64,000 nucleotides of DNA, from assembly GCA_031002005.1 (NCBI GenBank), contig CM061919.1, positions 16,873,687 through 16,937,686 of the forward strand. Direction: 5' to 3'. Positions 13,101-24,700 of the stretch are shown piece by piece. The translations under genes and the position numbers were made by a program. Numbering within the stretch: the first letter of the stretch is position 1; the number at the start of each line of letters is the position of its first letter. The notes below the pieces were generated by a model, which was not told the DNA's origin, searched no databases, and saw nothing but the letters and a program-made list of their open reading frames with translations. This stretch comes from Vandiemenella viatica (Eukaryota > Arthropoda > Insecta > Orthoptera > Morabidae).

Positions 13101-16100
13101 GGGGGAGGAGGGGGGGATGGAGACAAAAGCCACATTGGGCTTACATGGGAGAAAGAGGGGGGGGGGGTGTTCACAAGAGGCCAAAATGGAGCTATGTGGT
13201 TTATGGACACTCCATTGCCATTTATGGAATTAAGACGAGTTAGTAGTATCAGGAAAACTCTGACAACTCTTACTGTAAAACAGTTGTTGAGGCTATTAAG
13301 AGTTGCTGGAACTAGTAATAGCTGCTACTGGGTGGTTTAGGTTGCCCGTATAAACTGTGCCTGTGGCTGTTGATCCTGATGGACGGTTGGTTAGTGGTGA
13401 AGCCTATAGGGAAAGCCATGTGGTGGAGGCAGCTAAGTAAATGAGAGGTGTAGCTGTGCATCTGGCATGTCCCATAATAGGAAAAGATTCCCCCGAAGTA
13501 AGAGTGGAATAAATTGTGGTGACTGGTTGCTTGCTGTAAGTTTTGCAACAAGCAACCATGTAGTAGTCTGGGTGAACCATTAGATGAGGATTTTTGGATA
13601 AAAAAGTTTTCTTGAGATTGGGTGGCTTGCTGAAGCATATGCAAGAGGCAAAGGGTATGATTTTTGGGAGAAGGATCCACATTTCGGGGAAGGTATGTAG
13701 GAAGTCATTCCCATGGCTAGGGATCTGTTTAATGGACTTGAGACGAAGAAAGAAATTGTGATAAATATGGGGATGTGGACAGCTTTTTGGGGTGCCAAAT
13801 GTGTGAATGGTGGGTGATAGCATGCGATATGTTCCAGTAAAGTCCAACCATTAAACCTATCACTTATTTTTAATATGCACATATTTTTCATTATTTACAC
13901 ATAATTTTTATTATACTGTGTAATTCTTCTATTTATTGGATGACCATCATGGATGTTCTGTTATACTATTAAATGAGTTTCCTCACTGATTTCTCTAAGA
14001 CTTGCGAAGGATCTCTTCCTTCTGGACTTTTCAGCTCTTCATTGCTAATTGATAACTAGATTTAGGTATATTAGTTTTACTTCTGCTCCATTATAATGAA
14101 ATACTTAATCTGCTCAAAGTTCCTGTTTATTGTGACATAATTATTATTGCAGTTAAAAGTGAAATACAGCTGTGAATTTTAAGCATTGTAATGCGAGCAA
14201 GCACTAGGTTTCCTCATTGATAAACTTCTAAGTCAGTTGTCTAAGATAAGAATTTGCAGGTACTTAGCTACAATCAATCGGTAGACAGTCCGATGTGGTA
14301 CTTGCCACTTCCATAAATCAGAATCAAGTGAAGCAGGATCACCTGTTGTTTGCTCTAAGTGAACTTTGCCGAATGTGTGGTAATTTCCAAGCGCCGGAAC
14401 CTGAAGTGACGTGATTGGAAGTTTTTTCCTGCTTGGTTGAACCAGCAGGTTTCTGTCACATCCACCATGGAAGATTACATTTTGTATAACTGAATAAAAC
14501 TGCAAGTAGTTTGAGCTAATAAAATAATATTTACACTGCAATTGCATGGTCTTTCAGGTGATTATACTTTCCTGTATTTTTGACTGTTTATCCCTCTTCC
14601 CCACCATTTTCAACCTCAACCATACCACCTAGTTTATCTCTGGCTTCATTCATGTTGTAGGTCTCAGTGTGTAAGTATTTGATCCTCTTGCCCATGTCTT
14701 ACATCTACCAAAATATTGTAAAATGTATTTGTGTGTACTTGTTCATCAGAGCCCTCCTGCCTTCACCTGTGGTGAGTGTTATGTTTACTTTCTTCATCCT
14801 TCCTTATTTTCACTACCACAAATTTTGTATAAAATTCTCCAAGTTTAAATTTCTACAGTGGTCATTGTTTTCATCCAATTTCAGTCCCACAAAGAACCTT
14901 GAGCATGATATACAACTTGCTGTTCAAATGTTAGCCTCTCAGCCTTATAGTAATAATTAATTCATAAATGCTGTATCACATGCTTCCAGTTTATCACTAC
15001 ACCAATGTAGCAATGACATCCAAAGCAGCGATAACCAAGTAGGAAGTTTACGCACGTAACAAAAGTAAACATACGAAGACCAAAAATTGCTCATGAATTT
15101 TTAACTCACCACATATCAAATATAATTTTATATTTTTAAATGTAAATAAAATTTAACTAAAATTGTTTAGAGGGTTTTATCAAAAAAAAATGTGGACACG
15201 GTGAAATCGAAACAATGACTTCATGTATAACAGAACAATTAGAAAAAATGAGACATGGTAGGGTAAAAGATCAAATGATGAGCCAAGAAACTCCTTGCAG
15301 AACACACTGAAATAAAGTATCTTGTGCTTGTATTTTAAAAAAGCTCATTACATTTGTCTTGGAGGATAATTTTATAGCATTACTTCCATACTCACAATAA
15401 CTTGTTCCAGTTCAGCTTGCAGCTTGCGGTTATTTCTATTTGCAACTTCTATAAGTAAATTCTTTTCTTCCATTTTCTCCATAGTCTCTCTTATATGACA
15501 AAGAACTTCATCATACGCATTTAACCGTGCTTCGACATGCTCAGCTTCAGTTATTGCAGCTTCAATTTGATCCATGAGCTGCTCAACTTGCTTTTCAGAT
15601 GCCAGAACACTATGTACATTTTCCTGAAAAATCATCATAAAAGCACACATAAAGCAATAACTGTTTTATGTACAGGTCACTGTATAAATAACATCACTTT
15701 TTTAAGGGAACCAATATTTCCAAAGTTTATATCACTATTACTCACATGAAACTAAATTTAATCGAAATTTCATTATACAGCATTCAGTGCCAAATGTCTC
15801 ATGAACACTACAAGGTAATACTCTTTAAATATAATTAAATTAGCGGATATAATGCGTACATCATATGGCAACGATGGTCACCTTGCCACTTCACCCAAAC
15901 TAGTGTTTGAGTTCACAAATGAAATGTGGAGTTTGTTGCTCCCTTTAACTCCTGTAATAGAGCAAATTATAAATTCCGCCTAAAAAATCATGACTCAACA
16001 CAAAAATCAGCGAGAAATACTGAGAAATAAATAATTACTCCCAGGAAGCAGAAGATAGGATATGCCAATAATGAGAATTAGAAGCATCTCCAGTGTACTG

Positions 16101-19100
16101 CTGTCTTGTCACCTCCTTGGGCGTTTAGCTGGATGGAGTGATAAAACAACAACAACAACGTTATGACAGCTACCAAACGCCCAATAAATATATCAGTGCT
16201 AGCTGTCAAAAAGATGTTTTTCATGGCTCATTTTGCTGAATATCTGAGAGGATTATGCAGCAAGATTACCTTCAGTAATTCCATTGTTATGAAAACCAGT
16301 TTAAAAAATGATTGTCACTTTACTTCTCAACAATTCCTACATCCACACTGCAAGTGAATTAACACAATAACTTGCAGGTATTACTATGTAGTTTACAAAA
16401 AAATGAAATCCATCTTCCCTACATGTGAAAGAAAGATAAAGGAATTGTAAAAGCATTTACACCATAGGTGTCAAACTCAATTTTGCAGAGGGCCATATAT
16501 TATATTTAGAATGTGTAGGCGGGCCAGATTCAAATAAAAAAAAAAAAAATGTACTGAATTATTATAACATTTTATTTATTTAATTGTATAGTATATAAAA
16601 TACGGTTGTTAAAAATCATATCAAAGTTAAAAAAAGAGGGTAATTATTTTGAGCTCGAGGATTAAGATACCCGATTTCTCTTGTTTTGACAAGCTCATTG
16701 ATGTCAGGTATCATATTTGTTGTAATTATTTTAAGAATTGATTGGAGATGTTCATTTGTGCGATGTTTGTTCTTATTTATTTTCATGACGGAAAACATCT
16801 GCTCACATAAATAGGTGCTACCAAACAAGCTCAGAATGTGTGCTGCATGCTTTTTTTAATCCGGGTAGTTATCCAAACTCTTGAAATATTGTGTATAAAA
16901 TGTAAGAGCGTTAACCTCTTTAAATTTTTCTTTCAAAATACTGTCCGATTGAAGATCTATCAACTCCATTTGCAAATGAACTGGTGACTGTGAAGCTTCA
17001 AAATTGAATGGATATTTGAAAATTTGGAATTCCATTTCATTCATTTTATGGAAGTCTTCAAAATGATTGTTGAATTCCGTGATCAGATTTTGCAGAAGTT
17101 GAGAATATTGATCCAATTTTTTTTGTTCACTGTGCCAAATGATTTTAAATGAGGGAAATGATCCAAAGTTTGATTTTTTACCTGATTTTCCCACAGCCTC
17201 AACTTTGTTTCAAATTCTTGAATACATGAATACATTCGATTGACAATCAGATTTTTACCCTGTAACTTTAAATTCAGATCAGTCAAGTGTTTATTCATAT
17301 CTACCACAATGGCACAATAAACCCACCAGTCATTGTCATAATCAATTGGGTTGCCTTTTTGTAACATGAAAGCTTGAATAGGGTCACATAATGCAAAAAA
17401 TCTTTCTAAAACTACTCCTCGACTGAGCCAACGAACTTCGGTGAAATAAGGGACATCAGAAATTACTTATAAATGTAGTTTGCCATTTTAAAACTTCCGT
17501 AGAGGAATCGAGTGAAGTCTGAAAGCTCTAAAAAAAACATGATTCTTCTTTTTGTGTCACATTGCGATCGCGGGCTGGTTGCGTATCTTTGACATCACTA
17601 ATTTACACTATACTCCTTTTGCTTAAATGTCAATGTTGTTGGAGAAACAATCAGCTAAGTACAAAAAACCTTTATCAACATGGAGCCTGAATAATAATAT
17701 TTCTTGGGTGAAAAAAAGGGTCAGGATGAAATTCAGGTAAATGAGAACCATGAGCATGAAAAGGAAGTTTTTTAAACAAATGATTTAATAACTTCCTGTT
17801 TTTCCACATTAAATGTCTTAACTTGTTTAGAAATATTTCACTGAAATGTGGAATATGGAATCTCTTTACCAATTACACAAGTGTGGTCAGCTTTTCTCTC
17901 AAACAGACTGACGACAAATAAAATTATCAGTGCAGGGGAACTACTAAATGATGCATCTAGAAATTTCTATGGATATGATCAGACAATTATAGATAAAGAT
18001 GGAGAAGAAGTTATGGAGGATTTGAAAAAGGTAGAGATATTAAGCAACTGGTTTGATGAAATCATTAAGACCCATTCACACTAGCGGTCAGCTCAGATCA
18101 GGTCAAAAATCGCTATACACGTAATCCAATGGGAGCATTCACAATACACGGTCCACTCAGGTCAAGGCAAGGCACGTCAAACTGAAGATCGCACCACCAC
18201 TGATCAACAATGGTCAAGACCTGAGCTGAGCTGAGCTGACCGCTAGTGCAAACGAGCAACGGTCAGGTGAGGTCAGATCAAATGCGAGGTGAAGGTCTGA
18301 AAACTATGTTCGTAAACAATAAAAAAGAGTAATAAATAAAAAAGAGTAATAAATAAAAAATAAATATTTTATCTATATATTATTTCTGTTTATGATAAAG
18401 TTGGCCAAATTTAATATAAATTCAAATATTATTACCGATTTTAGTACTGCCAAGGTACACATCCTGTTTACGAATTTAAAAAAAATATATATATTGTGAA
18501 GTTATTTCTTGAATCAAAAGGCTTCTGTATGAGCATTAGCGCCCAAACAAAGAATATTTGTAAAATAGGGTTTCTCTCGTTCATCCTGAAATTCACTTTC
18601 TACATGGCATAAAATTTTATACTTCTATAAATAATTGTGCAAAATACATGTTGGTTAAATTATGTTATCAATTAATCCTGGAGCAGAATTAATTTTTCTA
18701 AAATAAATTCGAAATCTTTGAGCCCTAAAATATCAGAAGCATTTCCCACCACTCATCTCGCATGGCATAGCCGGTAGTTAAAATTCTTTTTTCTCTTTAT
18801 CTGTAAGCACTTGAAACTCTGGATGCACTCAGAATCATCCTCTTTTTGATCTTGACAAATTTTAGGCTCTTGATCCATAACCATTGCGATTTAATTGACG
18901 TTTGGATAGAAAACAGCATTGTTCACTATGAGCAAATGAAATGAAATGGCCTTGACTTGATTTGACCTGACTTGAGCTGACCTGATCGCTAGTGTGAATG
19001 CTATCCTGGATTGTGAGCTGAGCTGAACTGACCGCTAGTGTGAATGGGGCTTTATGGACCATGATTCAGGAATGGGAGGGCATAAATCAGAAAAGGAACT

Positions 19101-21714
19101 TGTCAACAACAAACAGAAATTAGCAAACTAAAAAAATATTGAAATTCAGCCAGAGGCTATTATGAAAGAACTAAGAAAGCTAAAAAAGTGTAAAAGGGGC
19201 CAGTGTAGATACTATTATCTTGAAATACAGGGTGGCACGAAAAGAACGCATGGATATGATTTGAGTGGTGGGATTGGAATGTAGGAGTGGGGGATCTGTT
19301 GTTTTGTAGGTTAGACCATCCAGTTTCAGTAGCAATGGCACAGTGTTCCGTGCAGCATCGCGTTTTTACTGCTGAACATTTTTTCAAAAGTAATGACTGT
19401 TATCACAGTTCAACATCTTTTCCGAACACATTTCAATGTTGCGTGAAATGGTTTGGTTCCTGATAGCAACACAATAATTCATTGCATTAACTCTTTTTGG
19501 AAAACTGGAAGTGTCATGAAGCAGAAATCATCTGGTTGTCCTCGTACAGTGCGAACCCCAGAAAATGTCGAGAGAGTAAGAGCGTCTGTTCTTCAAAGTC
19601 CTTGCCACTCTACTAGGTGGCATGCTCCAACTCTGGGTTTGTCTCGTCGCTCGCTGCAGTGCATCCTGAAGGATGAGTTAAAATTTCATCCTTACAAAAT
19701 TATGATCGTGCAGAAGATTCATAAACGTGATCATGAGCAACAGAGACTGTTTTGTGAGAGAATGCTTGTTGTTCTTGCTAATGATGATGTTTTGTTTATG
19801 ATGAGCGATGAAGCTCACTTCCATTTAGATGGTTATGTAAACAAAGAAAACTGTCGGTATTGGGCAGCAGACAATGCACAAGAACTGCATCAAACACCAC
19901 TGCACAGTTCAAAAGTGAACGTTTGGTGTGGAGTTTCAAAAGTGGGAATCGTTGGGCCTTTTTTTTTTTAAGAGGGTGGTGTTAGTGTAACAGTGATTTC
20001 TGAATGTTATGTTGCAATGCTACGAAATTTTTTGCGGCCACAACTTGACACTTTAGGGATCAACATGGCAGAGATGTGGTTCCAACAGGATGGAGCCACT
20101 GCCCACACGGCGAATGAATCCACGGCAGTTGTCAGAGAAATGTTTCGACAACACGTGATCTCACGTTTCGGCTATGTCCACTGGCCTCCACACTCGCCAG
20201 ATTTGTCGCTTTGTGACTTCTTTTTATGGGGTTACTTAAAAAGTAAAGTTTACTGTAACAAACCTCATACACTCAATGATCTGAAAGTTGCAATAGGTGA
20301 AGAAATCGCTGCTCTTCCACATGACACTTTGAAGAAAGCAATGGATAACTTCGAAGAAAGACTTTGAATGTGTATACACGAAGAAGGCTATCATCTGTCT
20401 GAAATTATCTTTAAGTGTTAAGTTAAGTGCAACTCATAAACTGGATAAATTACATATTGTATTGATGTGAGTACATTTTCTGTGTGACCAAAATAAAGCC
20501 AATTATAACAGTTTGAAATTCATGCATTCTTTTTGCGCCACCCTGTATTACTTAGATTGAGCCAGGAGACTTATTGCTTACCAGAGGACTAGAGCGGTCT
20601 GGTGGCTCAGTGGTTAAGGCGTCTGACTGGAGACCGAAAGGTCCCCGGTTCGAATCCCTGTCTTGGCGGGGATTTTCATGGGCACTTAACCCGGCCTTCA
20701 CCTCTGGCACAGCTTGTTGTGTAATGTGACGTACGCCAGAACGCTTCCGTGTTTCGGATTCCATGTTAAACTGTAGGTCCCCTGTACCTGGCAGGATTGC
20801 CGGGCTAGGTTAAGGCAGCTACAATGGGCGGAATGCGCAGCCAATAGAAACCCTCTCACCAGGTCATTACGACCACACGGAATTATTATTATTATACCAG
20901 AGGACTGGAAAAGGAATAGTAATACCGATCCATAAGGTACAACTAGGATCAAAAATTACAAGCCAATCAGTTAGACATCAGTGGTAGGCAAATTAATGGA
21001 GAGATTGATATACAATGATATCAGAAAGGAAACTAGTTTTCAAATTGACAAAATAGGGCAAGGATAGTCATGTGAATCTCATTTAGTGGGCTATGTACAA
21101 GATAGGCCAAATCAATGGTGTGGCACTAGATCTTTCTAAGGCAACAGAGTGAGCCATAAAATTGTGGTAAATAAAGTAAAAAAACATTTAAATAGATGAA
21201 AAGGTGACTTCTGGGTAGAGGCATTCTTAAAAGGTAGAAAGCAAAGAGTTGGGGTATGAAATGCAGTTTTAAAAGAAGTGGAAGTGAAAATAGGAGTGCC
21301 ATAGGGTAGTGTATTGGGACCATTGCTATTCATCATTCTAATAAATGATTGGTTTACAGTCAGAAGTTAGGTGGTCGTCTGCAGATGACATAATTTTATA
21401 TAATAGGATTACAACGGAAGAATCCTGAACGGCTGCATGGTTACCTGGACAGGGTATCTAGCTGGGTAGGTCAATGTGGGATGTATATAAGTGTAGAGAA
21501 GAGTCAGACTAATAGGGAAACAAATAAAGAATAAGTTTATTATGACTATAGGATGGGGAAGGAACTGCTTGTTGAAGACTTGAAGAATAAGTATCTTGGC
21601 ATAACATCTGATAATACTTAACCAAGCCGGATTAATTGGGCAGGTGGTAGGAAAATGTATCAAAAACCTTCATTTATTGGAGAGAGTGGTGAAGTACCAG
21701 AGAAGCGAGGGAAT

Positions 21715-21766
<52 letters not shown>

Positions 21767-24700
21767 GTTTAACGTCCCTTTTTAACAACGTGGTCTTTAG
21801 AGACGGGAAAGGATGGGGGCAAGGAATGGGAAGGAATTCGGCCATGGCCTTTTGAAGGAAGCATCCCGGCATTCACCTGGAGTGATTTGGGGAAACCATG
21901 GAAAACCCAAATCTGGATGCCCGGACGGGGATTCGAACCGCCGTCCTCCCGAATGCGAGGCCAGAACGCTATCCGCGAGGGAATTCAGTTGCAAAACTTT
22001 GGTTAGTACATTACTTGAATATGGTGGTGTAATATGGGACCCACATTTTGGGTATCAAATACAGGAGCTGGAATGGAATTCATTGGAAGAGAGGAGGAGG
22101 GTGAAGAGAGTGCTGGGAGTGTACAAGGTGTATATTTGTGATGAAGCATGTAAAGATATAGCTGGAGGAATTGAGAGGAGTGCATGGAAAGGAATAGATC
22201 ACCATGACCAAAACCTGGCATTCAATTTCATATATAAGGAAATGGGAACTTTTTCTTTTGTAGGTAAGGGATTCGGGGATTGGTACAAATTACCAATGAA
22301 TAATTTTGCAAAAAAATACTGAAATAATTTAAATTTAAAATTTGTAGAGAAGAAAATTAGGTGATTACAAGAAAGGGGAGAAATTGTTGTGTAGGAAAAT
22401 TGCAACTGGAGTGTGCTTTCCATCAGAATGAAACTAAATTAAAGTAGCTTAAGCATCCAAAAATCAAATAGCAATAAGAAAAGTTCCTTTCCAAATGCTT
22501 CCTACCAACTGAATATCAGTTACTATTAGTTAGAATTAATACAATTATGGCTTATTTGAATGTTTTTGAGATTGACTAAGATTAACAGCTTGAAATAAAC
22601 ATTGTTGAAGACAAACACACTAAACAAACATCAACAAAGGAAGTAAAAAAGATACTATGGTTCCATTCATATATTGAAAACATGGTCTGAAAATTAGTAC
22701 AGGAACTGGTACAAAATTAAATTACCTTGAGAAAAATAAGAATAAAATGATAAAATTTCTTATTTCTATAAGCTCAAAACACATTAATTTTTTTTTTAAT
22801 TAACGACTGAAAATTCATATTTGTCAGAACACTGATTTTCATTGGTTGTGCAGCAAAATATTTTCCAAGAATAAATATGGAAATCATCCTAAAACTTTTT
22901 TTCTTTTTAAAAAAAAAAAAAAAAAATTGAAGACTGAAAATTCTGACTCCAAAAGCTTTAGAAATTCTTGGAATTGGTATTGGTTCTACCCATTCGATCC
23001 AATATGTTCATTGTTTTAATAACCACGCTCATGACATGATTAATTTTAGGGACACGGACAATAAATCTCTGTATGTATAATGGAACGAAAATTTAACAGC
23101 AGGGTATTATCTAGTTTGCAGACCTCATTTTCAATCAATTTTACAAAACCATCATTTTTTTCAACCATTTCTGGAGTACTCCCAGCTAGCAGTGAAAATT
23201 ATAACTGTTAGGAGTCCTAACAGCATTCTAAGAATCAGCCAACCACTTACACGCTGAAAGTTACATGACCTGTAGATCTCCAAGTCGTGTAAGGCTCTGT
23301 TGTGAACCCGCACAGTCAATCCACGCAAGACTAAGCGAAGATTACCTTTGTGTTGAAGTATTTGATATCGCCATTGAAAGTTAAGGTTTACGTATATAAT
23401 GATCAAGCTCTGCGAGCCACAAGTGGCCCATGGGCTGCGGGTTGGCCACCCCTGATCTAAGCGTTTCCCAATAACCTCTTCCAGATGCAAGTTGAACAGT
23501 AAGGGGAAAAGGAAACTTCTTTGCCTAATGCTCCTCCCAATGCTGCTTTATTCCAACATCTTGTTAGCAATCTTTATTCTTACTTTCTGCTGTAAATATA
23601 GGTTCTGCACTAGCCTTCTCTCCCCCCCCCCCTCCCCCAATCTACTCCTTTCCTCTTCAAGATATCCATCAGCTTTTTCCATTGCACTCTCTCAAAAGCT
23701 TTTTCCAAATCAATAAAGATGACATAAATTTCTCTTCCATTCTCAATATATCTTTTGCCTATGATTCTTAACAGGCCAATAGCATCTATTGTTCCTTTCC
23801 TAAATCCAATACATCTAACTAGCTTCCCATATAGTCTTCTATTCATCACTCTCGAGAATACTTTAGCTGCATGTGAAATTATACTGATAGTCCCATGCAC
23901 TTTACATATATTTGTATTCCTCTTTTCTGAATTGGTATCATTACCATTGTGAGAATGTCATCCTGCCCTCTGTCATAGGAAGACTCTATCACTCATTTTT
24001 ATTTCCTAAATGCTTCAAAACTAATCTGCTGGCTAATTATCGATTCCACATGGCTTCTGATTCTTCATCTTCTTCAGTGCCTTTTCTACTTTTGCTTCCA
24101 ATATGTCATGCACCTTTCCATCCTCTGTTACCTGTGCCTCCTATTCAATTTAATGGGGTATTTGATCCCTATTATACGAACATTCTATATATCCTTGCAA
24201 TCTAATCAACACTTAATGTGGTGCTTTGGCTAATGTGCCATCCATTCTTTCGATTTCCATGTTGTTCTTGTTTCTTTTACTTTCAAAGGCTATCTCACTA
24301 GCCATTCTGTATATCATTTCCTACTTTCCCTCTTTCTCCAATTTCTGTATTTCCTCACATTTCTCTTTCATCCATGCTTGTACAATTTCTCTTCTTAGTT
24401 CATTATTCAGTTTCCTATAACTCCTTCTTCCTTCTTTATTTCCCACAATCCCAGAAACTAGTATTCACACAGTATTAATTGACCTTTGCCAAAATTTCAA
24501 ACTAGGAGTAAATTCAGTATTCTTTAACAAATCACACAGTATTAGTGGAAAGGGTGCACAATTATATCATCATCATTCTGTTATAGAATAAGAATCAGAG
24601 TGTGAGCCACGGTCAAAATCTGTACTTGTGACTCTTGTATATCTCAGAAATAATTTCCAGGAACTATAATGTTATAACACAGAAAATGAAACAACAGAAG

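Larger units (their letters stand above)
17529..22924 (+). mobile_element. LINE (family L-A) inserted in the hAT element, itself interrupted four times
   Basis: It ends in an A run at 22906-22924. Flanking sequences tgaagtctgaaagctct (17512-17528) and tgaagactgaaaattct (after the A run) look like a diverged target duplication. Plus-strand remnants in order: linker (DASRNFYGYDQTIIDKDGEE, EDLKKVEILSNWFDEII) at 17930-18064; MDHDSGMGGHKSEKEL after the MITE; NYKPISLTSVVGKLMERL-like reading at 20960-21010; GVP(stop)GSVLGPLLFI at 21295; a decayed active site around 21385; and a C-terminal segment at 22010-22320. All frames are broken. Two further fragments of the family lie at 8.5 and 56.1 kb. The true 5' end is uncertain. 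Confidence 0.75.
16463..23454 (-). mobile_element. hAT element (GTF2IRD2-like transposase) carrying later insertions
   Basis: The left end cataggtgtcaaactc (16463) and right end ggttggccacccctg (to 23454) are the two characteristic hAT ends of this lineage (CAGGGGTGTCAAAC and CAGGGGTGGCCAAC types). Flanking octamers atttacac and atctaagc share 5 of 8 bases, consistent with a decayed 8-bp duplication. The transposase is split: the N-terminal half on the minus strand is at about 23100-22925 (INHVMSVVIKTMNIL), and the C-terminal half is at 17465-16615 (DVPYFTEVRWLSRGVVLERF, LTDLNLKLQGKNLIVNRMYS, IQEFETKLRLWENQVK). These are consecutive blocks in GTF2IRD2-type transposases. The 5.4 kb between them is a LINE with its own insertions. 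Frameshifts make the gene a pseudogene. Confidence 0.85.

Noticed and set aside
13061..13243. Glycine-rich ORF
   Set aside because: Translation of the G-rich subterminal block of a MITE.
20591..20665. tRNA gene-like sequence with A and B boxes
   Set aside because: It is the head of a 304-bp SINE with perfect flanking duplications and a non-tRNA body. No proper acceptor stem pairing or 3' end follows.
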